A stretch of DNA of 64,000 bases from Anaerocolumna chitinilytica. GTDB lineage: Bacteria > Bacillota > Clostridia > Lachnospirales > Lachnospiraceae. Location of the stretch: assembly GCF_014218355.1 (NCBI RefSeq), contig NZ_AP023368.1, positions 4,031,501 through 4,095,500 of the forward strand. Direction: 5' to 3'. Position 1 is the stretch's first letter. Every line of letters begins with the position of its first letter. Of the stretch, positions 1 through 8,996 are shown piece by piece. The notes below the pieces were generated by a model that saw only the letters and a list, made by a program, of their open reading frames with translations, was not told the origin of the DNA and searched no databases. Made by a program: the position numbers and the translations under genes.

Positions 1-303
1 CCCTGCAGGAAGCACTGCTACGACAATTTTAAACCACATATTCATAATATCCCATTTAATGAAGGGCTTATTTTTATTCTTTAGTTGAAAAGGGAATATT
101 TTATTCCAATAGAGAACAAGGACCGCTAAAATTGCTCCTAGCTGAATAACCACACGGAACATTTCCATAAATTCCTTGCTTACCTTTAAAGGCATTAACT
201 GCTCCACTAAAATCATATGCCCTGTGCTGCTGATAGGAAGCCATTCTGTAATACCTTCCACAATCCCGTAAAAAATAACTTTTAAAATCTCAAAAAAATC
301 CAT
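1..303 (-). CDS. uppP: Undecaprenyl-diphosphatase, N-terminal part (runs off window)
   Basis: Membrane enzyme that removes a phosphate from undecaprenyl diphosphate so the lipid carrier of peptidoglycan synthesis can be reused. The first 101 codons are present; the 3' end lies beyond base 1. The translated start ([13 protein letters not shown]) leads into the family signature [13 protein letters not shown], where the Glu and the Ser-Ser-Thr-Gly-His segment belong to the conserved active region of the BacA/UppP family. A GGAGGAAGG-like stretch precedes the ATG by roughly 15-20 bases. A TATAAT on the minus strand at 377-382 is a possible -10 box, with no convincing -35. Confidence 0.93.
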   Translation of the reverse strand, partial: MDFFEILKVIFYGIVEGITEWLPISSTGHMILVEQLMPLKVSKEFMEMFRVVIQLGAILAVLVLYWNKIFPFQLKNKNKPFIKWDIMNMWFKIVVAVLPAG

Positions 304-677
304 TTCTTAACCTTACCTTGCCTTCCTCCTTATTTGGACTCTTACATATAAGTCAGTCCATATGATAGTCTGGTATATTATAGCATATATTAATCCATTC
401 TAACAGGGTTAAGTATTGAAATTATTCTTAATACTTTTTAAGTTTTTACTTAATATTATCGCTAGAGAACTATACACTTTAGGCAGTCCTTCATAAGTTT
501 TCTTCTCTTTATATATCTGCTCTAATAATCCAGTAACTTCCTGTATAAGTAATTCTTATATCACCAATTATTGTATTTTTATATTTTAAGTGATATTATA
601 AATAGTATGTAATAAGTAGTAAGTGATAAGTAAGCACCATATATTTACTATAAAATCATGGGCAATGGAGGATTTTA
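304..677. other. AT-rich intergenic region between uppP and the 678 gene
   Basis: No open frame or RNA gene is evident in these 374 bases. It must hold the leftward uppP promoter (possible -10 at 377-382) and the rightward promoter of the 678-1820 pair. Around 600-635 there is a short run of imperfect AGTAAGTGATAAGTAAG-like repeats just ahead of the rightward gene pair, of unknown meaning. Confidence 0.5.
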
Positions 678-1547
678 ATGAATTTAACATTAGCAGAACG
701 TTTTACACTTATAAGCTTTAACGGCAGAGAAAGTGAACACAGGGAAGCAGCGAAACAAAGCATATTAAAGATATTAGCTGTTGCTATCTACTTAGAAGAA
801 CACTACAACAGTACTTCTGATATATGGACTTTTAGTAAGGAAGCTATTAAGTCCGCCATTAAAGGTGCCAATAAAAAAACATTGGAACGTACCTACTTCG
901 AACGCTTGCAAAATTACCAGTTGATATCAAAAGTAAATAGTTTACTGGGCTGTGACTTATATTACGATAAAAATATTCAATTAAAAGTCTATGTCAGCAA
1001 TTCAAAAGAGTTTGATTGCCAACTAGATCAATTAAAAGCAGAATTTCTGGAAGAGGGGCCAATTACAGATGACAGCATTATACTGGTGTGGCTGCTCTTA
1101 GAGTCTTTAACTTTCTTCCAGGTCTTCTCCTGCTCAGAACAAGATAAGATTTTCAAGAAAATGACAAGACTCCGTGAGGAAAGTGAACTGGCCAAAAGAC
1201 TCTATCCCATTGAACTGCGTTCCCTTTGGGGTACTCTATCAGCCGGCTTTCTCCTTATGAAAAGTCAAGCTGCTGCTACTGAAACGGGAAAAGGGTTGAA
1301 CTATATCTTCCCGTTCTTTGAAAGGAAATATTCCGTATTTATCGATACAGAAAGTTACCTCCCCAATGCAGAAACACGGCTTAAGAATGTATTGGATAGA
1401 ATAGCTGCTCAGGGGCATGTTTACGAAGTACTACGTGGGGGAGCTGTCCCAATTGTTAAAATAGATAATGTTAAATATGAGCTTCTTCCAAGTGCTGTCG
1501 GAAAATATCCGGTACACGGCGTAAGATTACGACTTTATAACCTGTAA
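678..1547 (+). CDS. Hypothetical protein, 289 aa, first gene of a pair with a MerR regulator
   Basis: I do not recognise the family with certainty. The ATG is preceded by GGAGG at a suitable distance. The N-terminus (NLTLAERFTLISFNG followed by an amphipathic helix) and an all-helical pattern in the first 200 residues are faintly reminiscent of GPP34/GOLPH3-like proteins, which is only a weak impression. No signal peptide or clear membrane segment is present, so it should be cytosolic. Its stop lies 9 bases before the MerR-type gene, so the two are almost certainly co-transcribed. Confidence 0.75.
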   Translation: MNLTLAERFTLISFNGRESEHREAAKQSILKILAVAIYLEEHYNSTSDIWTFSKEAIKSAIKGANKKTLERTYFERLQNYQLISKVNSLLGCDLYYDKNIQLKVYVSNSKEFDCQLDQLKAEFLEEGPITDDSIILVWLLLESLTFFQVFSCSEQDKIFKKMTRLREESELAKRLYPIELRSLWGTLSAGFLLMKSQAAATETGKGLNYIFPFFERKYSVFIDTESYLPNAETRLKNVLDRIAAQGHVYEVLRGGAVPIVKIDNVKYELLPSAVGKYPVHGVRLRLYNL

Positions 1548-1556
1548 GGAGTAAAT

Positions 1557-1820
1557 ATGTCCAGACAACGAACACTTGAAAAAATAGCGGATTCGGAATA
1601 TGTAACAATTGGTGAATTAGCCCGTCTTTCGAATACCAGATACAGTACCCTCAAATTCTATACAGAGGAAGGGATGCTGCCCTTTGAACAGGCAGATACC
1701 AATCTTACCCGAAGATATAAAAGAGTAGAAGCCTTATGCCGTATTGAGGAAATCAGAGAGATGCGTCAAAGCGGTAAAACCATACCGGAGATTAAAGCAC
1801 TTTACAATACAACCAGTTAA
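1557..1820 (+). CDS. MerR-type HTH protein, DNA-binding domain only, 87 aa
   Basis: A short protein made almost entirely of a MerR-type winged helix-turn-helix: TIGELARLSNTRYSTLKFY is the HTH, with the following EEGMLP and RRYKR segments matching the wing region of the family. There is no C-terminal dimerisation helix or effector domain, which full MerR regulators (120-280 aa) have. AAGGAG overlaps the end of the preceding gene and serves as the ribosome site. It probably regulates its own two-gene operon, or acts as an excisionase-like DNA-binding protein; both are inferences. Confidence 0.8.
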   Translation: MSRQRTLEKIADSEYVTIGELARLSNTRYSTLKFYTEEGMLPFEQADTNLTRRYKRVEALCRIEEIREMRQSGKTIPEIKALYNTTS

Positions 1821-1842
1821 TTCTTTGTAAATGATTTATTTT

Positions 1843-1974
1843 TTTATATTCTACTTTTTACCAATCTCCCATCTGTAATTACTGTACAGCCCCGCTCTCC
1901 TTCGTTTGCAGAATTACATTTTTGCTATTCGTAAGTCGGTCTAATGTTTCCTTATGGGGATGTCCATAGGAATT
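1843..1974 (-). pseudogene. Orphan duplicate of the comEC 3' end
   Basis: Bases 1866-1974 match 6386-6495, the last part of the comEC coding region, with three substitutions and one single-base deletion, in the same orientation. Similarity continues weakly to 1843, covering the region of the stop codon. The deletion breaks the frame, and no upstream comEC sequence is attached, so this is a non-coding relic. It encodes the segment of ComEC around YGHPHKETIDRLTN to ITDGR. The copy and the intact gene bracket the four-gene block at 2102-6120. Confidence 0.9.
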
Positions 1975-2034
1975 CATTAGGGTGACTATATTGGATACAA
2001 ATTAGCGATAAACACGGTATTCTCTTAACGATGA

Positions 2035-2073
2035 ACACGGACACGGTGCAACGATAATGCACCATGTCCGTGT
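2035..2073 (+). terminator. Strong hairpin, possible bidirectional terminator
   Basis: Two 16-base arms (2035-2050 and 2058-2073) are complementary with one mismatch, separated by a 7-base loop. On the plus strand the hairpin is followed by CTATTTTTGT, so it could stop transcription coming from the 678-1820 pair. It also lies 29 bases past the stop of the leftward gene at 2102. Confidence 0.55.
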
Positions 2074-2101
2074 CTATTTTTGTATCCGTAATCGTACTAA
2101 T

Positions 2102-3604
2102 TTACCCTCTTTTACGACCAATCAATGATAATACAAGCATTGTTAGACCGAAACTGGCACCACAAGTCACAAATATCCAGTGCCAGGGAGTTTCACGTAT
2201 TAATGCCCAAGTGCGAGGCCAGCTCCCCGTAAATATCAAACCAGCTGCAGTTTCCATCAGAATAAAGCCAACACACATCACGGTACCAAAAAAACAACCA
2301 CCGAACAACCACAGCAATAACAGAATATGTCCGGCTTCAATGGGTAACGGATTATAAGACAAATATTTTTTTCGTTCCTTTTGAGTAAGCCTCGCACATT
2401 GAGCGACCCGAGATGCGATTTCCACAACCTTAAAGTTTTCCTCCTCTAAAGATAAGCCCTCCATTTCCCAGTAGGCTGTACTTAATACTACTCTTCCGCG
2501 TCTTCTATTCTTGTCAATAAAAAAACCGCTGTCAGCTGACAAAGTTGAAAAGAGGTCAATTTGCTCTCTTTTTAAAAATACAGTCCCGACGATACACTGT
2601 ACTGATAATTCGCCATTTACATATTTCTCGTAGCAATCTATATAGCTTGCCATGTGTTTTTTATTCCATAAAGCAACCAATTGTCCGGCAATGTATAAAT
2701 AGTGAAGACCTCTCAATGTAGACATTTTCCTGAAATACGGGTAATCGCCCTGAAAACCCTGAGACAGAAAAAATGTTGTAATATTTTCTCGCGTTTGCTC
2801 AGCAAAAAAATCGTTGCCACAGCTATTAATCTTATAAGGATATAGAGCGGTGGAGCTTTTTATTTCATTTAAGATCATACGATAGACTGGTTCTGCTCCA
2901 ACGCGCACCATTACTTTTTTCAGTTTTTTCGAAATAGACTTTTCTTTTTTGCGATCGGCTAATCTCAAGTATTGTCTTGCCAACGAAACAATATTGCTTG
3001 CATTTGCCCTTTCAGCATAGGAGATAAAAATATCTGTGCCTGCTTTACTGCCGCCTGCATCTGTCATTATACCAAAAAATTGGGTCAGTAGCGCAAATTC
3101 CGCCAAAGGTAAGAGCCTCATTTCTTCCTCGCTCAAAAACTCCGTTCCAATCCGCTCCCTTTTACTTTTCATTTCACATAAAAAATTCGCGACCGCTCTC
3201 CATGGTTCATAACCGTAAATTATATTTTTTGTATAATTAAAGCATCTAATCTCAGCATTTACCGTTGAAAATTGCAACTTACAACATATCTGGTTTCCTG
3301 CTTCATTATCCTGAATAAATTCCAGGCAGTAACTATTTCCATCTTCGTACAATTCGAAAGCATATGGATACAAAGAAATATCGAAGCCTTTCGAAAATTT
3401 AGCATTATAAAAAAGTAGCCATTGCTCAAACGCTTCACTAGAATCTACGGATAAAGTTACCACACCGTCTTCATACTGGAATAAATCGAACCCAAACATA
3501 TACTCACAATCAAGAATTTTTTTCAATGCTACTTTAATAGAATCATCTAATTTCTTATTATATTTTTCTAAGAATTTGTTATCGTAATAAATATATTCTT
3601 TCAT
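2102..3604 (-). CDS. Hypothetical protein with C-terminal membrane segments, 500 aa
   Basis: I do not recognise this family. The first 400 residues are soluble-looking and mixed alpha/beta, followed near residues 425-500 by two hydrophobic segments (HILLLLWLFGGCFFGTVMCV and a second around WHWIFVTCG...LVLSLIG), ending in RKRG. It is therefore probably a large cytoplasmic domain tethered by a C-terminal membrane hairpin. I chose the ATG at 3604, which has TGGAG eight bases upstream; an in-frame ATG at 3640 would add 12 residues without a clear ribosome site. It is the last of four leftward accessory genes. Confidence 0.75.
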   Translation of the reverse strand: MKEYIYYDNKFLEKYNKKLDDSIKVALKKILDCEYMFGFDLFQYEDGVVTLSVDSSEAFEQWLLFYNAKFSKGFDISLYPYAFELYEDGNSYCLEFIQDNEAGNQICCKLQFSTVNAEIRCFNYTKNIIYGYEPWRAVANFLCEMKSKRERIGTEFLSEEEMRLLPLAEFALLTQFFGIMTDAGGSKAGTDIFISYAERANASNIVSLARQYLRLADRKKEKSISKKLKKVMVRVGAEPVYRMILNEIKSSTALYPYKINSCGNDFFAEQTRENITTFFLSQGFQGDYPYFRKMSTLRGLHYLYIAGQLVALWNKKHMASYIDCYEKYVNGELSVQCIVGTVFLKREQIDLFSTLSADSGFFIDKNRRRGRVVLSTAYWEMEGLSLEEENFKVVEIASRVAQCARLTQKERKKYLSYNPLPIEAGHILLLLWLFGGCFFGTVMCVGFILMETAAGLIFTGSWPRTWALIRETPWHWIFVTCGASFGLTMLVLSLIGRKRG

Positions 3605-3665
3605 TATTTTGCTCCACAGGTGGAAGACAACCTCTTCCATGTGAGATCATTTCCGGGAAGTAACT

Positions 3666-4187
3666 TCATGACTTCCCTATTTTAAATCTCTCCAGCTCTT
3701 TTAAGAAGTTTTCCTTTTCGTCGCTACTTTCAAATATCCGCACAGGAAAGATGTAAGCAACATGCGGGTTAATATAAATAAAGATATGCTGATCTGTTTC
3801 TAATATATTTTCAATTCGCTTACATTTAAACTCATTATTTTTTGTAAATTCAACTACTCCATCTTCAGTTATTTTAAATATATGTTTCCCAAAGTTATCA
3901 TCAGCATTTCCTTCATTAAGTAACTTAGTAGTTCTATTAATAACTCTCCTTTTAACCTGTTTGGGATAAAAAATAGCCCATAATATATATACAATAGTGT
4001 ATACAATATACCATTCCATTACTGATATATCACTTGTATTAGCAAATATTGGTGGAAAAATAAAAAATATTAATGGTGTAATAAATCTCCGTATCATCAC
4101 AGATCGTTTTAAAGTAGGTGATGTATTAATATGGTTTAGGTTAAAATCAATATAGTCTTGCTTGTTTAATTCATATTCGTATGTCAT
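3666..4187 (-). CDS. YcxB-like membrane protein, 173 aa
   Basis: The layout matches the YcxB-like family: an N-terminal soluble stretch with the pattern YxLxxxDYIDFNLNH, two central hydrophobic segments (about residues 33-50 and 58-75), then a C-terminal beta-rich domain with ITEDGVVEF and FPVRIF. These proteins are common in Firmicutes and have no established biochemical function. The ATG is preceded by GGAGAG. It lies 61 bases upstream of the next gene and probably shares its transcript. Confidence 0.8.
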   Translation of the reverse strand: MTYEYELNKQDYIDFNLNHINTSPTLKRSVMIRRFITPLIFFIFPPIFANTSDISVMEWYIVYTIVYILWAIFYPKQVKRRVINRTTKLLNEGNADDNFGKHIFKITEDGVVEFTKNNEFKCKRIENILETDQHIFIYINPHVAYIFPVRIFESSDEKENFLKELERFKIGKS

Positions 4188-4356
4188 TATCGCTCTCCAT
4201 GATTGTGGGAATGTAGATACTGTTTTTAAAAAATGCTATAATAATTATGCTAATTCGTTATTTAAATAATTCAAATATTTTTGATTACTTCAAATCTAAT
4301 AGATTACTTACAATTTCAAAAAGTAAAATATTGCTACGCAATACAGTGAATTATAT

Positions 4357-5556
4357 TTATTTTAAATAATAGTCTTTATCTAAAAGCAAATCATCAATTT
4401 GGGGATTATGTTTACTTGTTCTCTCCCATTTAGCATTGTAATTATCTATATAGGCCTCCTTTGAACCGTCTGGATACCATGCATTCCAGACTACTTGGTT
4501 CTCGAATCTCTGCATGGGAATGATAGCTACAGTGATATCAAGGATTTGCTTATCATCTCCATGCGGTACAAATCGCACGCCAAAACTACGTGCATTCTGC
4601 TCATCATCAAGTTTTTTGCCTTTAAGGCCACCGTTAACTTTTTCGGGTATTTCAAATTCAGGACATTCAGCATAATAAGCAAATGTGCCGTCTTTTAGCT
4701 GCACTTTATTTAAATTTAAGGGAATACTTAATATCTCGTTCCAAGCTTTTTTGTTTTTAATATCGTAGTGATATAATTCGACATTTGAAAAAGTGATCAT
4801 ATCATCTTTTACATAGTTTCCGATAAAATAGACAGCAAGTCCTTTCGAAGCTTTTCCATGATTGATACATGACACAATGCTTGGGTGATCTACGAATGCC
4901 GGTGTCAGCGAATAGGTTTTATGTTGAAGATTCACTGGCTCATGATCGGCATTGGGAATATTTGATTCAGGCTTTGCAAAACTGAATTTATAAGTTACTA
5001 CCACATCTTCGAGTTCGCTGAACAGAATGTTTAGATCTTGAGCATGAAAGCCAAGGAATTCTCCCATCGGAAGCAGAGCATCTTCAGCAAATACATATTT
5101 ACGTTCGCAGATTTCTTTAAAAGATATATTCTTTGCCTTTTCAACCGCATAAGGTTCCCATGCAGAATAATTCACCACCGGTAAAGAAATATCGTCATAT
5201 GGGTGACCAATGATTGCATAAGCATCAGGATTCTTCGCTGAGTTGATGAGGTGTAGTAGTAAAAAATCGCTGTCAAAACAGGAAGTGCACAAAGCTGGAC
5301 TTTTGAATATTGTGGATAGCTGAACCCCATACTTATCCAGTGTATCAGGATCGCCGTCATAAGCATCAGAATACAATGTCATCCATTTGGAATTGATATC
5401 AACCTTAACGGCAAATGTCAATACTGCGTTCGTATTGTTTGGCAAAATTTCATATCCTTTTTCCTTCATTAATGCTTTTAGGCATTTTCTTATATAATCC
5501 TCTGAATAGTTTTTTTTATCTTTTATTATGCTTATGCTAATGAATGTGCTACCCAT
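4357..5556 (-). CDS. Hypothetical cytosolic protein, 399 aa
   Basis: Not recognised. It has no signal peptide or membrane segment and a mixed alpha/beta composition rich in aromatic residues. The C-terminal half contains FGVRFVPHGDDKQ and NAWYPDGSKEAYIDNYNAKW, which read like a compact conserved domain. GGAGA lies just upstream of the ATG. It sits between the SF0329-like gene (57 bases away) and the YcxB-like gene (about 170 bases away). Gene blocks with this mixture are often cargo or immunity genes of toxin loci, but nothing in this sequence proves that. Confidence 0.7.
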   Translation of the reverse strand: MGSTFISISIIKDKKNYSEDYIRKCLKALMKEKGYEILPNNTNAVLTFAVKVDINSKWMTLYSDAYDGDPDTLDKYGVQLSTIFKSPALCTSCFDSDFLLLHLINSAKNPDAYAIIGHPYDDISLPVVNYSAWEPYAVEKAKNISFKEICERKYVFAEDALLPMGEFLGFHAQDLNILFSELEDVVVTYKFSFAKPESNIPNADHEPVNLQHKTYSLTPAFVDHPSIVSCINHGKASKGLAVYFIGNYVKDDMITFSNVELYHYDIKNKKAWNEILSIPLNLNKVQLKDGTFAYYAECPEFEIPEKVNGGLKGKKLDDEQNARSFGVRFVPHGDDKQILDITVAIIPMQRFENQVVWNAWYPDGSKEAYIDNYNAKWERTSKHNPQIDDLLLDKDYYLK

Positions 5557-5613
5557 TAATATTCTCCTTGATTTTCCCAGCCTGCATGGCCTTAAACTAG
5601 CTTATTCTGAGCT

Positions 5614-6120
5614 TTATAGCATGTTTTCTGATTCAAGCCTTAATTTATAGAAATATTGTAACCACTCAGGCATAGCGGAAACAGTAATCTTTATTTTTTG
5701 TAGGGTTCTTTTGCCTATTCGTCTATCTAAAATAGCAAGCATTTTAACGAGAAGATCTTCCGAATTAAGTGAATCATGAATAGATTGTCCTAAATAGGCA
5801 TCAACTGATCTTCCGAAATCATATGGTCTGAAATCTCCTCTTGCATGGTACTCTTGAATAACTTCCTCAGTGACTTGATACAAACTTTTGTCACAGTCTT
5901 CATATCGCTCATATGCATCTGTATATATTTTATTTTCGTTTTGAAATGGCATATTGACGACTTCTTGATTATCAACCAATACACAGATTCGACCTTTCTC
6001 ATCATGTGCATGACGATATCGTGTAGCAAAATATCTAACACGTCCTTTTAACGAATCACAGAGAAAGTCATTCTCAAGGATATGACGTGTTTTAGTCCAT
6101 GGAATTTTTATAGTAATCAC
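5614..6120 (-). CDS. SF0329-family-like protein, 168 aa
   Basis: The sequence SLKGRVRYFATRYRHAHDE followed by RICVLVDNQEV, and the later LDRRIGKRTLQKI, match my recollection of the SF0329 family, small soluble proteins of unknown function found sporadically in bacteria. Length fits. The ATG is preceded by GAGGTGATT. It is the first gene of the leftward four-gene accessory block; the 234 bases between it and comEC show no gene and should contain the block's promoter. Confidence 0.75.
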   Translation of the reverse strand: MITIKIPWTKTRHILENDFLCDSLKGRVRYFATRYRHAHDEKGRICVLVDNQEVVNMPFQNENKIYTDAYERYEDCDKSLYQVTEEVIQEYHARGDFRPYDFGRSVDAYLGQSIHDSLNSEDLLVKMLAILDRRIGKRTLQKIKITVSAMPEWLQYFYKLRLESENML

Positions 6121-6354
6121 CTCGTAAAATCTAAATAATATCCGTACACAGTCGCTTATTTTATTATTTTATAACATATATTATTAAAATACTAATGTTA
6201 TATTCTTGAAACTGAACTAACACATTACATAGCAAATAGCACCTAGCAGATTGTTAGATGTTACTTTCTTTCATATGAAGGCAGCTTAAAAGAGAATCAG
6301 AATTTATCAAAGATATCAAAAAAATACTAATAATTTAAAGAGATTATGACCTCT

Positions 6355-8994
6355 TTATCTATTATATTCTAAAATCTTTATCGACCTCCCATCTGTAATT
6401 ACTGTAACAGCCCCGCTCTCCTTCGTTTGCAGAATTACACTTTTGCTATTCGTAAGTCGGTCTATCGTTTCCTTATGGGGATGTCCATAGGAATTATCCA
6501 CACCGCAGGAGATAATGGCAAGAGCAGGGGCTGCCGCATCCAGGAACTCATTGCCGGTTGAATATTTCGAACCGTGATGGGCTACCTTTAAGATATCATA
6601 CCGAAGAGGTATTATTCCTCCTCTCCCCTTTTCCTCCTCTATCTCCTCTGTAACAATCTTCTCTCCCATTCCTTCCAAATCTCCGGTAAACAAAAGGTCA
6701 AAATCCAGATAATGAAGGCTTAACACAATAGAGTGACTATTGGTATCCGAAGCTTCTCCCGAAGCCTGAAGCAATTCTTTGTCCGGCCATAAACAATTTA
6801 GGTATACATTTGCATTCTTCATGGTATCCCCTCTGTTTAATACAGACACCTTGACTCCTTTCTCTTTCGCTGCCTTTATCAGATCAAGATAAGAATCCCC
6901 AGTGAAAGAAACATTGGGAAGTATCAGGTTTCTTATCCTGATATCTCCCTTATAATCCGCCTGCAGGAATTCAAGAATTCCGGAATAATGATCACTGTCA
7001 CCATGAGTAATGACTGCATAATCAATATTCTTTACTCCTTTATACTTTAAAAATGGTTCCAATCGGTATTTTCCAAGATTCTTCACATCCGAACTGCCTC
7101 CGTCTATGAACATATTGGTACCATCCGGCAATTTTAAGAATATACCGTCTCCCTGCCCGACGTCCATAAAAGTTATCTCCAGATTCTTAGCCCTGAAAGG
7201 TACCAATAATATAACGATTGATAGTAAAAGTAATAAACTATTTCTTCTTCCTTTCTTCCTATTACATTGTACAAAGAAAAAAAGTATTATATAAAAGATT
7301 ATTACAGCTAACAACTCCGGCTTTCCTATGAGAAGGCTGTTACCAGGAAGTTTTACACCTATTCTGCAAACCGCCTCGTAGAATTCCAGGATATAATTTA
7401 CACTGCCAATCATGAAAGCTCCTGCCGGTATCCAGATGCAGCCGGCCAATACTGCAATAAACGCTAGTATTGTCAGTAAAGATGAGATGGGAATGATTAA
7501 AATATTAATAAACAGTGAATAGATGGGAATTTCATAGAAAAACCATACCAGAATCGGAAGAAGCATAAGCTGAGCGCTAAAACTTGAAAGAAATGTCTGC
7601 ATTAGAATATTGCCTGTTGTACTGCATATTGATTCGAAATATCCCCTTTTCTTGGTATTTGTTTTCTGACTGTTAAACTTACCCTTTTGTTCCTGCTCAC
7701 CTTTTTGCTCCTGCTCACCTTTTTGCTCCTGCTCACCTTTTTGCTCCTGCTTGCCTTTCTGCTCCTGCTTGCCTTTCTGCTCCTGCTTGCCTTTCTGTTC
7801 CTGCTCACCTTTCTGCTCCTGCTTGCCTTTCTGTTCCTGCTTACCTATCTGCTCCTGCTTACCTTTCTGTTCCTGCTCACCTTTTATTACAGATATAGCA
7901 TTCTTTAATGCAGGATAAACTGCTGCAATCCCTATGACCGCGCCAAATGATAAAAGAAATCCGGCACTCATTATTTCAAGGGGGCTTTGCATCAGTATAA
8001 TGAGTGCACTAAAAGCAGTACCTGAGAGCAAATCGTAAGTTCTTCCAGCCAGAACTGCTGCCATGTACACCGCCATCATAACAACCGCCCGATTCGTAGA
8101 GACACCAAAACCGGTTAATATGCCATAGGAATATAGGAAAAAGACTGTCACCGCTGTAGATGCAAACAGAGGGAGTCGAAGGCGCCGCAATATCTTATAA
8201 AGAGTAAGACCTAAGAGAGAAATATGTAAACCTGAGATAGCAAGAATATGAGTAATTCCGTTTTTTCGGTAAAGTTCTTTTATATCAGCATCCAGGTTAT
8301 TTGTATCTCCTAACATCATAGCTGTTAGAATACCTGCATTTTTACCGGAAAGAAGTCTATCGTATATGGCAGTTAATCTTTTTCTGATTGTATATAGGGT
8401 TTGATGATAAGAATCGATATTAGAATTTATGACTGTTATAGAATCTGCATAGAATTTATAATGATATTTCTTTGTTTTATAATAGAAGTATTCGTCAAAC
8501 TGACCTGGATTGGATGCTTTTGTGAACTTAATTACTTTTCCCGTTACCCTGACTGTATTACCAGTATATAGACCTTTTTTATCATCCACATAAACTAAAA
8601 GTTTAAGGCCTGAATAACTGGATTTATAATCTAGTGTAAGAGCAGCTCCTGTTATGGTAACTCTGATATAGTTATCCGTTTCCTCTATAAGGCTGATTTT
8701 CCCCTGGGCTGTGGCATTTTGTTTAAGCTTAAAATCTTTATCTGCCTTAGGAATCAAAAGTACATGTTCCAGCTGCAAGTACCCGACCAGGAACAAAACC
8801 GGCAGCAGCAGGAGAAAGAAATAATTTATAAGCCTGTATCTGCGCTTTGCAGGATATAATATCCAACCCATTACCCCAAGTAATACAATGATACTTATGA
8901 ACACGCTAATAACAAATGGTAAGTTTGCCGCATAGATAGCAAGCCCTGCTATATATGCGGCAAGTAACCATAAAAAAGGTCTCTTTATCCCCAT
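6355..8994 (-). CDS. comEC: ComEC/Rec2-type DNA uptake channel protein
   Basis: Inner-membrane channel proposed to carry single-stranded DNA into competent cells. The order is typical: N-terminal membrane segments and a DUF4131 region (about 1-200), the multi-helix competence domain (about 215-590) and a C-terminal metallo-beta-lactamase-like domain (about 605-865). That domain shows MDVGQGDG near residue 610, the HxDxDH motif as HGDSDH near 663, FTGD and VAHHGS. At 879 residues it is longer than most relatives, because residues about 370-438 are a hydrophilic repeat tract inserted in the membrane domain. The start lies 2 bases after the GerMN gene, so the two are translationally linked. Confidence 0.95.
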   Translation of the reverse strand: MGIKRPFLWLLAAYIAGLAIYAANLPFVISVFISIIVLLGVMGWILYPAKRRYRLINYFFLLLLPVLFLVGYLQLEHVLLIPKADKDFKLKQNATAQGKISLIEETDNYIRVTITGAALTLDYKSSYSGLKLLVYVDDKKGLYTGNTVRVTGKVIKFTKASNPGQFDEYFYYKTKKYHYKFYADSITVINSNIDSYHQTLYTIRKRLTAIYDRLLSGKNAGILTAMMLGDTNNLDADIKELYRKNGITHILAISGLHISLLGLTLYKILRRLRLPLFASTAVTVFFLYSYGILTGFGVSTNRAVVMMAVYMAAVLAGRTYDLLSGTAFSALIILMQSPLEIMSAGFLLSFGAVIGIAAVYPALKNAISVIKGEQEQKGKQEQIGKQEQKGKQEQKGEQEQKGKQEQKGKQEQKGKQEQKGEQEQKGEQEQKGEQEQKGKFNSQKTNTKKRGYFESICSTTGNILMQTFLSSFSAQLMLLPILVWFFYEIPIYSLFINILIIPISSLLTILAFIAVLAGCIWIPAGAFMIGSVNYILEFYEAVCRIGVKLPGNSLLIGKPELLAVIIFYIILFFFVQCNRKKGRRNSLLLLLSIVILLVPFRAKNLEITFMDVGQGDGIFLKLPDGTNMFIDGGSSDVKNLGKYRLEPFLKYKGVKNIDYAVITHGDSDHYSGILEFLQADYKGDIRIRNLILPNVSFTGDSYLDLIKAAKEKGVKVSVLNRGDTMKNANVYLNCLWPDKELLQASGEASDTNSHSIVLSLHYLDFDLLFTGDLEGMGEKIVTEEIEEEKGRGGIIPLRYDILKVAHHGSKYSTGNEFLDAAAPALAIISCGVDNSYGHPHKETIDRLTNSKSVILQTKESGAVTVITDGRSIKILEYNR
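7681..7886 (-). repeat. 18-bp tandem repeat array inside comEC, about 11 units
   Basis: The coding strand repeats an 18-base unit specifying a hexapeptide of the form KG(E/K)QEQ eleven times plus a partial copy; one unit reads IGKQEQ. Units differ by a few bases (GAG or AAG for the third residue, and a few synonymous changes). Because the unit is a multiple of three, gain or loss of copies would keep comEC in frame. The antisense strand is open too, but that is only a consequence of the repeat. Confidence 0.95.
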
Positions 8995-8996
8995 TA

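Noticed and set aside
2064..2357. Rightward 97-codon open frame
   Set aside because: It is antisense to the 500-aa gene, starts in the hairpin at 2035-2073, and lacks a ribosome site.
7681..7886. Short direct repeats that could suggest a CRISPR array
   Set aside because: The units are contiguous, without spacers, and encode an in-frame peptide repeat of comEC.
7687..7908. Rightward open frame rich in Leu and Phe
   Set aside because: It is the antisense of the comEC repeat tract, has no ribosome site and only reflects the repeat's composition.
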